From: Herbaspirillum sp.
GTDB lineage: Bacteria > Pseudomonadota > Gammaproteobacteria > Burkholderiales > Burkholderiaceae_D
DNA: 64,000 nt
NCBI GenBank assembly: GCA_028292625.1
Contig: JAQGLY010000017.1
Coordinates: 28,865-92,864 of the forward strand
Direction: 5' to 3'
This document shows positions 28,809 to 37,440 of the stretch, one piece after another. Each line of letters opens with the position of its first letter. Positions within the stretch are counted from its first letter, which is position 1. A model generated the notes under the pieces. It was not told the origin of the DNA. It ran no database searches and saw only the letters and a list, made by a program, of their open reading frames with translations. Both the position numbers and the translations under genes were made by a program.

Positions 28809-29495
28809 ATGATGATCCTCATGACAGCAACTCCCGCTCTGCAAAACACCGGTAATCAACTGTTAAGGGAGACCGCCTACGTGCAATTGCGCGCCGAAAT
28901 CCTGAGCTGCGCATTGCCGCCTGGCGCGGAAATCCGCGAGGCCGAGCTGGCCTTGCGGCTTGGGGTGAGCAAATCGCCGGTGCGCGATGCGCTGATGCGT
29001 CTGGAGCGCGAAGGTCTGGTCATCACGATGCCCCGGCAGGGATATCGGGTGGCGCCGATATCGTTGACCGATGTGCAGGACATGTTCCATCTGCGCGGCG
29101 TGCTGGAACGCGCCTGCATGGAACGCATCGTGCGGCAGGCCAGCGATGAACAGTTGCAGGCGCTGGAACAATTTCGCCGTTTCGATCCCGCGCTCTGGAG
29201 CGGCGGATTCATCGCCTATAACCGCGCCTTCCACACCGCATTGGCGGAACTGGCGGCGAATGGCCGCTTGTGCGTGCAATTGGGTGAACTGATCGATCAG
29301 ATGGAGCGCGTGGTGCGGGTCAGCGTGAATAACGTCAAAGCAGGGAATCCCGATGCATTGGTCGACGAGCATTGCCAGATCATCGATGCATTGCAAGCGC
29401 GCGAGTCGAAACGCGCCGAACGGCTGGCCGCGAAACATGTTGCGGCGGCGGCAAAACGGGTCACCGGCGCCATGACCCGTTTCCTTGTCTTTTAG
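28809..29495 (+). CDS. GntR-family regulator with FCD domain
   Basis: The 228 residues consist of an N-terminal winged helix (PPGAEIREAELALRLG, GVSKSPVRDALMRLEREG) and an all-helical FCD ligand domain with MFHLRGVLERACMERIVR and a metal-site-like pattern of Asp/His residues (YNRAFHTALAELA, DEHCQIIDAL). FCD regulators usually sense small organic acids. It leads a group in the same direction with an aldehyde dehydrogenase, an MFS transporter and a hydrolase-like gene, which it probably controls. The start is uncertain: ATGs at 28809, 28812 and 28821 all lack a good Shine-Dalgarno sequence. Confidence 0.9.
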   Translation: MMILMTATPALQNTGNQLLRETAYVQLRAEILSCALPPGAEIREAELALRLGVSKSPVRDALMRLEREGLVITMPRQGYRVAPISLTDVQDMFHLRGVLERACMERIVRQASDEQLQALEQFRRFDPALWSGGFIAYNRAFHTALAELAANGRLCVQLGELIDQMERVVRVSVNNVKAGNPDALVDEHCQIIDALQARESKRAERLAAKHVAAAAKRVTGAMTRFLVF

Positions 29496-29564
29496 GGCCG
29501 GTTAACAGGTCCTGGCCTTTCCCGGGTTTATTTTTTTGTGAGATACAAAGAATGGAGATGCGGT

Positions 29565-31097
29565 ATGTCAGAAAATAATGCGTCCTTCACTCGCGAAGTT
29601 CCTTCGCACGGATTATTCATCGATGGGCGCGAGATGCCGGGGTCTCAACCCGACCGGCTGAGCGTGGTCAATCCGGCCACCGGCGAATTGCTGGCGCGTA
29701 TCGTGCATGCCTGCGATGCGGATGTCGACCTCGCCGTGCGCAGCGCCGCCGCGGCATTCGAGAGTCCGGAATGGAGCGGCATGAGCAATCGCACCCGCGC
29801 CAGGCTGATCAATAAGTTGGCCGATGTGTTCGAAGCCAATCTGGAAGAAATCTATCATCTGGAAACGCTAAATAACGGCCGCTCCCTCAACGAGACGCGG
29901 GCGCAGGTGTCGCGCTTGCCGGATTTCCTGCGCTATAACGCAGGCCTGGCGATTGCGCGCCGCGATGCGGTGATTCCGGTCGAGGGCAATTATCTGAATT
30001 ACACCTTGCGCACGCCGATCGGCGTGGTCGGCAATTCGACGCCGTTCAATCATCCGCTGATGATCATGCTCAAGAGCCTGGCGCCGACGCTGGCGTCCGG
30101 ATGCACGACGGTGGTCAAACCGTCCGAGTACACGCCGCTGACCACGCTGCGGCTGGCGGCGCTGTTTGCCGATGCCGGTTTGCCGCCGGGCGTGTTCAAT
30201 GTCGTCACCGGTCTGGGTCCGACTACCGGCCGCGCCCTGGCCGAACATCCCGGTCTGGCGAAGTGGGTGTTGACCGGCGGCACCGAAGCCGGTCGTATCA
30301 CCGGCGCACTGGCCGGCCAGAACTTTGCGCACCAGACGCTGGAATTGGGCGGCAAGACGCCGGTGCTGGTATTTGACGATTTCGATGTGGATCAGGCGGT
30401 CAACTATGCGGCGTTCGGCGCGTTCATCGGCGCCGGCCAGACCTGTATCTGCGGCAGCCGCCAGATCGTGCAGGAAAAAATCTACGATGAATTCGTTGAA
30501 AAACTGGCGGCCAAGGCCAAGACGATTCGCATCGGTAATCCTATAGACCCTTCCGTCCAGATGGGGCCCGTGGTGTCGGCGCGCCAGCAGCAGCGCGTCT
30601 TGCATTACATCAAAATCGGCCTGGAAGAGGATAAGGCGCGCCTGGTGGCGGGCGGCCGCATTCCCGCCGATCCGGCGTTGCAGAACGGCTTCTTTGTGGA
30701 GCCGACCGTGTTTGCCGACGTGACCGGCGATATGCGCATTTTTCAGGAAGAAGTGTTTGGTCCGTTCGTATCGGTCACCAGATTTTCGACGGAAGCTGAA
30801 GGATTGGCGCTTGCCAATCGTTCTCCGTTCGGGCTGGCCGGGGCGATCCGGACCAACGACGTCACCCGCGCCCATCGCGTGGCGGCCCGGTTGAAGTGCG
30901 GCATCGTCTGGATCAACGATCATCATCGTCTCGATCCGGCCTCGCCGTGGGGCGGCGTCAAGGATTCCGGTATCGGACGCGAGTGCGGCACGGAATCGTT
31001 CGATCAGCATTTTGAAACGAAAAGCGTCATGGTGCGCATGGACGACGCACCGTTCGACTGGTACCGGGACACTGCCGCGCAGCCGCGTCTGAACTAA
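29565..31097 (+). CDS. NAD(P)-dependent aldehyde dehydrogenase
   Basis: This is an aldehyde dehydrogenase superfamily enzyme of 510 residues. Visible catalytic features are Asn162 in TPFNHP, the KPSEYTPLTTL cofactor region, GGTEAGRITG, Glu260 in LELGGKTPV and the nucleophile Cys294 in GAGQTCICGSR. GGAGA precedes the chosen ATG. The substrate is not clear. The neighbourhood (FCD regulator, acid:proton-type MFS transporter, enol-lactonase-like fold) points to catabolism of an aromatic or other organic acid through a semialdehyde. Confidence 0.92.
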   Translation: MSENNASFTREVPSHGLFIDGREMPGSQPDRLSVVNPATGELLARIVHACDADVDLAVRSAAAAFESPEWSGMSNRTRARLINKLADVFEANLEEIYHLETLNNGRSLNETRAQVSRLPDFLRYNAGLAIARRDAVIPVEGNYLNYTLRTPIGVVGNSTPFNHPLMIMLKSLAPTLASGCTTVVKPSEYTPLTTLRLAALFADAGLPPGVFNVVTGLGPTTGRALAEHPGLAKWVLTGGTEAGRITGALAGQNFAHQTLELGGKTPVLVFDDFDVDQAVNYAAFGAFIGAGQTCICGSRQIVQEKIYDEFVEKLAAKAKTIRIGNPIDPSVQMGPVVSARQQQRVLHYIKIGLEEDKARLVAGGRIPADPALQNGFFVEPTVFADVTGDMRIFQEEVFGPFVSVTRFSTEAEGLALANRSPFGLAGAIRTNDVTRAHRVAARLKCGIVWINDHHRLDPASPWGGVKDSGIGRECGTESFDQHFETKSVMVRMDDAPFDWYRDTAAQPRLN

Positions 31098-31104
31098 GGA
31101 AACG

Positions 31105-31246
31105 CTGATTAAGCGGCGAGAGCGGCCCAATCGCCGGACGGCGATGCAGGGTTGACGTCAATGAGGTACCTGAGTACGGCTGCGCTTCTCATCCACCGCC
31201 TGGACCCCTCTCGCCACTTACTCGGCATTTCCAATGACTTAATCAG
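31105..31246. repeat. Non-coding element bounded by inverted repeats (possible MITE or IS remnant)
   Basis: The 240-base gap between the aldehyde dehydrogenase and MFS genes holds CTGATTAAG at 31105-31113 and its exact inverse CTTAATCAG at 31238-31246. Nested inside are GGCGAGAG (31115-31122) and its inverse CTCTCGCC (31208-31215), plus the palindrome TTGACGTCAA (31152-31161). The right arm carries 22 extra bases between the two blocks. No coding frame or target duplication is visible. It could be a miniature transposable element, a decayed IS or a structured leader. Confidence 0.4.
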
Positions 31247-31337
31247 TTAAGCCCTGCAGGCGCATTCGAATAAAGGCATTCAGGCAAGGAACTTAAACAC
31301 GATAAGCAATAAAAATTGCACCCTCAAGGAGACAAAA

Positions 31338-32708
31338 ATGCACGCCAGCGTCAATACAGGAGCCCGTCTCGACCGGCTTCCCATTTGTTCTTTCCACCGC
31401 CGCATCATGTTCCTGATCGGCATCGGCATGTTCTTTGACGGATTCGATATTTATATCGCCGCCACCGTGCTGGGCGCCACCTTGCACAGCGGCTTTTCGA
31501 CGCTGGCGCAAAACGCGCTATTCGTTTCCGCCACTTTCCTGGGCATGATGATCGGATCGTTCATGACCGGTTTTCTGGGCGACCGTCTGGGCCGGCGTTT
31601 CACTTATCAATTCAATCTGATGCTGTTCGGCGGCGCTTCGATTCTCGCTGCGTTCGCGCCGAACATGACGGTGCTGATCCTGCTGCGCCTGGCGATGGGC
31701 ATCGGACTGGGCGCGGAAAACGTGGTCGGCTATTCGACGCTGACCGAATTCGCGCCGGCGCAGGTGCGGGGCAAATGGCTGGGCGGCATGGCGGTGTTCG
31801 TGGTGAGCGGATTGCCGGCGGCCGCGTTGCTCGGTACTTTCGTGATTCCTGCCTTCAGTTGGCGCGCCATGTTCATTCTGGGCGGTATCGGCGCAATCGT
31901 CGTCTGGTACATGCGCAAATCGCTGCCGGAATCGCCGCGCTGGCTGGAATCGGTCGGACGTTTCGATGAGGCCGAAGCCCTGATGCAGAAAATCGAAGCC
32001 GAGGCGCAAGCCGTGAGCGGCAAGCCGCTGCCGGAACCGGCCGCGCCTGCCGCGGCAGCGCCGTCGCGCGAGCTTGCCAGTCTATGGGCTCCGCCGCTGC
32101 TGCCGCGCATGCTGGTGGGCTGTGTCGCGCTGGTCGTCATCAATACACTGCTGTACGGTTTTATTACCTGGCTGCCGACTTTTTTCGTGAAGCAAGGCTT
32201 GACCGTCGCCACGTCGTTCCAATATTCGATGCTGATGTCGATCGGGGCACCGGTCGGTGCGGCGATCGGTGCGCTGACGGCGGACCGCTGGGGCCGCAAG
32301 CCGACGATCGTTATTTCGTCGTTGGCGGCGATCGTATTCGGTTTCATCTACCCGTTCGTCAGCGATCCGGTGTTGCTGCCGGTGATCGGCTTTGCGCTGA
32401 CCGTGCCGATTTACGTGCTGGTGGCGCTGTTGTTTGCGATCTACATTCCCGAACTGTTTCCGACCGAAGTGCGGCTGCGTGCATCCGGCATCTGCAATAC
32501 TGTCGGCCGCGGCGCGACGATTGCGACGCCGTTTCTGGTGGTCTCGCTGTTCACCGATTTCGGTATTCGCGGTGTGCTGACATTGATGATCGGCCTATTG
32601 TTTGCATTGATTGCGGTGGTGCTTTTGTTCGGTGTGGAATCCGGCAGGCGCAGCCTGGAGCAAATGGAAGAGGACCGTTTGGCGGCGGTCCGTTTTAAAA
32701 AGGTATGA
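31338..32708 (+). CDS. MFS transporter, probable organic/aromatic acid:H+ symporter
   Basis: This inner-membrane protein of 456 residues has 12 predicted helices. It carries MFS signatures between helices 2 and 3 (GDRLGRRFTYQ) and at the repeated position in the second half (DRWGRKPT), plus LPESPRWLESVGRFDEAEAL at the centre. The opening IGIGMFFDGFDIYIAA carries the D-G-x-D pattern known from aromatic-acid:proton symporters. AAGGAG precedes the ATG. The alpha/beta-fold gene follows with a single base between stop and start, so the two are translationally linked. Confidence 0.92.
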   Translation: MHASVNTGARLDRLPICSFHRRIMFLIGIGMFFDGFDIYIAATVLGATLHSGFSTLAQNALFVSATFLGMMIGSFMTGFLGDRLGRRFTYQFNLMLFGGASILAAFAPNMTVLILLRLAMGIGLGAENVVGYSTLTEFAPAQVRGKWLGGMAVFVVSGLPAAALLGTFVIPAFSWRAMFILGGIGAIVVWYMRKSLPESPRWLESVGRFDEAEALMQKIEAEAQAVSGKPLPEPAAPAAAAPSRELASLWAPPLLPRMLVGCVALVVINTLLYGFITWLPTFFVKQGLTVATSFQYSMLMSIGAPVGAAIGALTADRWGRKPTIVISSLAAIVFGFIYPFVSDPVLLPVIGFALTVPIYVLVALLFAIYIPELFPTEVRLRASGICNTVGRGATIATPFLVVSLFTDFGIRGVLTLMIGLLFALIAVVLLFGVESGRRSLEQMEEDRLAAVRFKKV

Positions 32709-32709
32709 C

Positions 32710-33525
32710 ATGAACGTAAGCGTTCCCATGAAAGAAGCGGTGTTCAAGGAATCGACGGTGTCGGTCGACGGCCATTGCGTCAGCATGCGCATCGGCGGCG
32801 CGGGCATACCGATCGTATTGTTCCATTCGCTGCTGGCCGACGAGTCGAGTTTCGACAGAATCGCCGGATCGTTGGCGCAAACCCATCAGGTGATTCTTCT
32901 GAGCCTGCCCGGCTTCGGGGCTTCGGATCGCGTCGACGGGGGCCTGGAAGCCGTGGCCGACAGGGTGGCCGGCGCGGTCAAAAAAATGGCGCTCACCAAG
33001 GCGCCGATTTTCCTGGGCAACGGTTACGGCGGCTTTATCGCATTGTCGATGGCGATCCGGCATCGGGGGATTGCCGGACGGCTGGTGCTTGCCGACAGTG
33101 GGGCGGCGTTTTCCGAACCGGGGCGCGCCGCTTTTCGGGGAATGTCGGCGGCAGCCAAAGAAAAAGGTCTGGGCGCGATTGCCGATGTGGCGATGCGCCG
33201 TCTGTTTTCGCCGGCTTATCAGGCCGCCAATCCGGAATTGATCGAAGAACGCCGCAAGCGCTTTATCGCGGTCGATCCTCAGACGTTTCACGGCGCCTGC
33301 AACGCGCTGGCGGAGCTCGATCTGCGCCGCGATCTGGCATCGGTAACGATGCCGGTGCTGGTTCTGGTCGGCGAACACGATGAAGCCACGCCGCCGCCGA
33401 TGTCGCAAGAGTTGGCGGCCGGGCTGCCGAACGCCGAGCTGCAAATTCTTCCCGGCTGTGCGCACGTACCGCAATTGCAGGAGCCGCAGCGCTTCATGGA
33501 TGCGATCCGGCCGTTCATCGCCTGA
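32710..33525 (+). CDS. Alpha/beta-hydrolase-fold protein lacking the nucleophile serine
   Basis: The 271 residues have the alpha/beta-hydrolase layout of enol-lactonase or meta-cleavage hydrolases: oxyanion strand IVLFHSLLADESSFD, LPGFGASDRVDGG, an elbow, the acid Asp224 in GEHDEATPPP and His252 in CAHVPQLQEP. The nucleophile elbow, normally G-x-S-x-G, reads GNGYGG with Gly105 at the serine position (codon GGT). The acid and His are kept. It may be inactive as a serine hydrolase, act without a nucleophile, or bind ligand. It is linked to the MFS gene. Confidence 0.85.
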   Translation: MNVSVPMKEAVFKESTVSVDGHCVSMRIGGAGIPIVLFHSLLADESSFDRIAGSLAQTHQVILLSLPGFGASDRVDGGLEAVADRVAGAVKKMALTKAPIFLGNGYGGFIALSMAIRHRGIAGRLVLADSGAAFSEPGRAAFRGMSAAAKEKGLGAIADVAMRRLFSPAYQAANPELIEERRKRFIAVDPQTFHGACNALAELDLRRDLASVTMPVLVLVGEHDEATPPPMSQELAAGLPNAELQILPGCAHVPQLQEPQRFMDAIRPFIA

Positions 33526-33632
33526 TTTAAAAAGAAGGTTTCACATCATTACCCGCTATTTAGGAGTGGAATAAGGCCGGAATGTTGGGTATTTGCGACT
33601 TTGATTCAAAAATACGGTCAATTGATGTAAAT

Positions 33633-33663
33633 ATTATCAGACTGATAATTATTTTGGTATGAT
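33633..33663 (+). promoter_or_regulatory. Promoter with overlapping inverted repeat before the PEP-CTERM gene
   Basis: ATTATCAG-A-CTGATAAT is an 8-bp inverted repeat with a one-base centre (33633-33649). It overlaps a possible -35 (TTATCA), which is followed after 18 bases by TATGAT (33658-33663), 37 bases before the start codon. The GATAAT-like halves recall a Fur box; which regulator binds is unknown. Confidence 0.5.
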
Positions 33664-33699
33664 TGCGAAAAATATCCAAGAATGAATCAAAGGAAACAA

Positions 33700-34362
33700 A
33701 TGAAAACCAAGTATTTCATGGCGCTTTTATTATCGGTGGCGTCTTTTAGCGCGTCGGCCGCGGCCAGCATAGGCAATGCCAAGGTGACTGATTTCACACT
33801 GAACGGCCAGGCGGCGGATGGCATTGCATTTTCGACTGGGAACGGGCAGTCCGGCCCGAACGGAAATCCCAGCGTTTTCAATAATGTTTTCACTGGTTCC
33901 TGGAATCTCTTGACCGAAATCGGCAGTAACGGCCAAGTTTCCAGCACTCCGTTGAACATCGCCGGCTCCGGTTTTGACGTCACTTTTTCGCTTGCGCCCA
34001 ATCAAAAAACCGGCGTATGGTCGATCACCGCGACCCAGAGCATGACCCTCGATCTGGTGTTGGGCATGCACGCCGGCAACGCGACCGTTTCCTTCCTGTT
34101 CAACGACGAACAGCTGACCGCTGGACAGACGGAAACCGGTACATTCAACATCGGCTGGTTCAACGGCGGCAGCAATATCCCGGCGTATTCGAATCTGACC
34201 ATGTTTTATAAAGACGCGGTCTTGACGCCGGGCGTATCGCCGGTTCCTGAGGCGGGAACCTGGGCGATGATGCTCGCCGGACTTGGATTTCTGGGCTTTG
34301 CGGCGCGTCGTAAAAACGCGAAAATCCGGCAAGACGATTTAGGCGGCAGCCAGGTTATTTGA
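33700..34362 (+). CDS. Exported PEP-CTERM sorting domain protein
   Basis: The 220-residue product has an N-terminal signal peptide (KTKYFMALLLSVASFSASAAA) and ends with a classic PEP-CTERM signal: VPEAGTWAMMLAGLGFLGF followed by AARRK, which is recognised and cleaved by exosortase. The region between is Gly/Asn/Ser/Thr-rich and looks like a secreted beta-sandwich. AGGA stands five bases before the ATG; an in-frame ATG 18 bases upstream is less likely. No exosortase or exopolysaccharide genes are in the window. It overlaps the facing acyltransferase gene by eight bases. Confidence 0.9.
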   Translation: MKTKYFMALLLSVASFSASAAASIGNAKVTDFTLNGQAADGIAFSTGNGQSGPNGNPSVFNNVFTGSWNLLTEIGSNGQVSSTPLNIAGSGFDVTFSLAPNQKTGVWSITATQSMTLDLVLGMHAGNATVSFLFNDEQLTAGQTETGTFNIGWFNGGSNIPAYSNLTMFYKDAVLTPGVSPVPEAGTWAMMLAGLGFLGFAARRKNAKIRQDDLGGSQVI

Positions 34363-35458
34363 GCTGCCCCTGAGCCGGGCCTTGCTCAACGATGGGGCGT
34401 GATTGCATCCCATCGAAAAATTTTCGCACCGGCTCGTCGTAATAGCGATTCAAGCACCACGCCAATACGATCAGAAATATCAACAACGCAACACCGGCCC
34501 AGGGCGCATGCGCCGCTACCGAGTAGCCGGCATGTTTTCGTAACGCCACTCTGACGAACTCGGTCAGCGGCGCATGGACGATATAGATCGGGTACGACAC
34601 TGCGCCGAGCAATTTGCATGCGCGCGCGAGATGCGCACCCGGCTGATAACGCATTCCGATCAGGACCAATAGCGGAAAGCCTATCGTCACCGCGAAAAAA
34701 TCGAAGTATGGAACCGCCGCTTTCGGCGGCGACGCCATCAGGATCGCCGTCAGGCCTGCCATCGCCAGTATGGCAATCCCATTGTTGACGATCGGCGGCG
34801 CGGACATGTCGTGCCTTCGCGCAAAAAGACGGTACAGCAGCACACCGGCCATGAACGAATAGCCGACCCGCAGATAGGCGAGATAAAACGCGTGTCGATC
34901 GAAACCGGCGTCCAGGCTGTGTGCGTGGCCGAAATATAGAAACCCCAGAATGCTGAGCGCCGACGCCGCCATCAACAGCATCACTCTGACGTCGCTGAGC
35001 ATGCGCACGGTGGCGCCATAGAACAGGTTGACGGCAAGTTCGGCGGACAGCGACCATGCCGGCCCGTTGAACGGAAACAGGGACACGGACTGTATGCTCG
35101 GAATAAACAGCAGCCCAAGCACGGCGTTGAACGGCAGGGAATGCGGAAACCAGATCACGCCGGTCATGGCCGCCACAATCCCGATACCTGTTCCCAGCAC
35201 ATACAACGGATATAAACGCAGAATACGGATCCGTGCAAAGCCTTCCAGCGTTAGCCCGGTCAATAGCCGCGCTTCATAAGCGCGCGTCACCACAGCGCCG
35301 CTCAACAGAAAGAAAACGTCTACGGCAAGATAGCTCTCAAAAAAAGGATTGCTGCCAAAAAAGGCTGTCGTATGCCGCATAACGACCAGAAGCGCTGCCA
35401 GGCCCCGAAATCCGTCCAGCGTCAAAAAATGATTTTTCTGCGTCACGATGATCCTCAT
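34355..35458 (-). CDS. Membrane acyltransferase, acyltransferase-3 family
   Basis: This multi-spanning inner-membrane protein of 367 residues has about ten helices. It shows the family start TLDGFRGLAALLVVMRHTTA (conserved Arg18 and His29), YLAVDVFFLLSGAVVTRAYE and FARIRILRLYPLYVLG. Members O-acylate surface or secreted polysaccharides. The role may be modification of an extracellular polysaccharide in the matrix where the facing PEP-CTERM protein acts, but that link is only positional. Its composition is like the chromosome, unlike the AT-rich relative near tRNA-His; the two are distant paralogues. Confidence 0.9.
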   Translation of the reverse strand: MRIIVTQKNHFLTLDGFRGLAALLVVMRHTTAFFGSNPFFESYLAVDVFFLLSGAVVTRAYEARLLTGLTLEGFARIRILRLYPLYVLGTGIGIVAAMTGVIWFPHSLPFNAVLGLLFIPSIQSVSLFPFNGPAWSLSAELAVNLFYGATVRMLSDVRVMLLMAASALSILGFLYFGHAHSLDAGFDRHAFYLAYLRVGYSFMAGVLLYRLFARRHDMSAPPIVNNGIAILAMAGLTAILMASPPKAAVPYFDFFAVTIGFPLLVLIGMRYQPGAHLARACKLLGAVSYPIYIVHAPLTEFVRVALRKHAGYSVAAHAPWAGVALLIFLIVLAWCLNRYYDEPVRKFFDGMQSRPIVEQGPAQGQLK

Positions 35459-35858
35459 CTGAAATTATTTAATTGCCAATTTATTGGCGGCGTCGATCGA
35501 CGAAAGTACTCGCCGCTTTAGATAAGTGAGGAGGAGTCTCTGACGTCCAGTTTTACTGCGGGGAGGCAGCGGGACCGGTTCTGGAATGGGGATGAAAAAT
35601 TACCGGGAAGCAAAACTTCTGTTGCCGTTTCCCAACCTTGGGCAAACTGAGGCAAGAATAGTTGCAATTATTTTGAGGGGAATTACCGCTCGTTGAGCCG
35701 GCGCGGCATGACCTTGCCGCCTCTCTCATGGGCTTTTGTTGGCGGGTACGGGGAATGTACCAGGGAAGGCGTGGGGGAGAACGAACGATTTTCTTCGTTT
35801 GCGAGAAACCCGTTCGTCCCCGGGCGAGCCCGGTATCGGAGGAAGCGCCGCGGCTTGC
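35459..35858. other. Gene-free stretch between the acyltransferase and pepA
   Basis: No convincing gene is seen on either strand. It holds the promoter region of the acyltransferase on the left. Just after the pepA end there is an imperfect hairpin (ACGAACG near 35782 with CGTTCGT near 35812) without a clean T run. Short open frames in the right half continue antisense into pepA and are not credible. Confidence 0.55.
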
Positions 35859-37388
35859 TTACTTGCTTGTTGCCTTGGCGTTGCCGGCCCTGGCCTGCCC
35901 CAGCAGATAAGCGGTCAACAGCGGCACCGGCCGTCCGGTCGCGCCCTTGGTCGGGCCGCTACGCCATGCGACGCCGGCGATATCCAGATGCGCCCAGGTG
36001 TATTTCCGGGTGAAACGCTCCAGGAAGCAGGCCGCGGTCACGCTGCCGGCCGGCATGCCGCCGATATTGGCGACGTCGGCGAAGTTCGATTTCAGTTGTT
36101 CCTGATAGGCGTCTTCGATCGGCATGCGCCATGCGGTGTCGCCGCTGGCTTTGCCGGCGGCGAGCAGGTCGCTCGCCAGCTTGTCGTGGGCTTCGTCGTC
36201 GCGGCTGAACAGGCCCGCGTTGTGATGGCCGAGCGCGACGATGCAGGCGCCGGTCAGCGTGGCGATGTCGATCACGGCGGCCGGCTTGAAGCGCTCGACG
36301 TAGGTCAGCGCGTCGCACAGGATCAGTCGTCCTTCGGCGTCGGTGTTCAGGACTTCTATGGTCTGTCCCGACATCGAGGTGACGATGTCGCCCGGTTTGG
36401 TGGCGCTGCCCGACGGCATGTTTTCGGTGCTCGGGATGACGCCGATGACATTGAGCTTCAGGCCCATTTCCGCGATTGCGCGGAAGGTGCCCAGCACCGA
36501 AGCGGCGCCGCACATATCGTATTTCATTTCATCCATCGCGGCGCCCGGTTTCAGCGAAATGCCGCCGGAGTCGAAGGTGATGCCTTTGCCGACCAGCACC
36601 ACCGGCGCATCCTTGCCCTTGCCGCCCATGTGCTTGAGCACGATGAATTTCGGCGGTTCGTCGCTGCCGTTGGCGACCGACAGGAAGCTGCCCATTTTCA
36701 ATGCCTGCAATTGCTTGCGGTCCAGTACTTCGATGCCGAGTTTGTATTCCTTGGCCAGTTTCTTGGCGGTGTTGGCCAGATAGGTCGGCGTGCACACGTT
36801 GCCGGACAGGTTGCCCAATTCCTTGCTCAGTTCGACGCCATTGGCGATCGCCACGTGTTCCAGCAGCGCCTGCTTGCCGGATGCGGTGTCGGTGCTGCTC
36901 AGCGCGAAAGCGATTTTCTTGACGCCGGCGGGGGCGGGATCTTTCTTGCTTTTTTGCGCATCGGAGCGATAGAGCTGGTCGCGCGCGCTCTGGACCACGT
37001 TGCCGATGGCCCAGCCCAGGTCGCGTTGCTTGACCTGATTCAGCGGCAGCGCCAGCAGCGCATCGTTGCCGCCCAGTGTGCCGAATACGCGCACGATGGC
37101 TTGCACGGTCTGATTGAAATGTTTGTCCTTGATGTCTTCGCTGTCGCCTAGGCCGACCAGCAGCACGCGATCGGCGGCAACGCCTTGCAGGCCGCGCAGC
37201 AGCAATGTGGAGCCGGGCTTGCCGCTGAGGTCGCCGGTTTTCAGAATGGCGGTGACGGCGCCGGTTTTATCGATGGCTGCGGCAGCGGCGGATAATTTGC
37301 GGTTTTCAAATATGCCTACGACCAGGCAGCCGGTCTTGACTGTGGCGATTGATGTTTTTGCGTCTATTGTTTTTATGCTAAAGTCCAT
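35859..37388 (-). CDS. pepA: Leucyl aminopeptidase (cytosol aminopeptidase, M17)
   Basis: PepA is a manganese/zinc aminopeptidase that forms hexamers and, in E. coli, also binds DNA. The 509 residues show the M17 metal-site motifs [19 protein letters not shown], the signature [14 protein letters not shown] with metal-binding Asp and Glu, and the C-terminal THLDIAG-like stretch [11 protein letters not shown]. The N-terminal domain is variable, as usual. The ATG start lies 52 bases from the divergent lptF start, so the two genes share a very short promoter region, an arrangement common in proteobacteria. Confidence 0.97.
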   Translation of the reverse strand: MDFSIKTIDAKTSIATVKTGCLVVGIFENRKLSAAAAAIDKTGAVTAILKTGDLSGKPGSTLLLRGLQGVAADRVLLVGLGDSEDIKDKHFNQTVQAIVRVFGTLGGNDALLALPLNQVKQRDLGWAIGNVVQSARDQLYRSDAQKSKKDPAPAGVKKIAFALSSTDTASGKQALLEHVAIANGVELSKELGNLSGNVCTPTYLANTAKKLAKEYKLGIEVLDRKQLQALKMGSFLSVANGSDEPPKFIVLKHMGGKGKDAPVVLVGKGITFDSGGISLKPGAAMDEMKYDMCGAASVLGTFRAIAEMGLKLNVIGVIPSTENMPSGSATKPGDIVTSMSGQTIEVLNTDAEGRLILCDALTYVERFKPAAVIDIATLTGACIVALGHHNAGLFSRDDEAHDKLASDLLAAGKASGDTAWRMPIEDAYQEQLKSNFADVANIGGMPAGSVTAACFLERFTRKYTWAHLDIAGVAWRSGPTKGATGRPVPLLTAYLLGQARAGNAKATSK

Positions 37389-37440
37389 CGCTTATCCTTG
37401 TCTGTATGTTACTCAATAATTACGTGATTATAAGCTCCGA

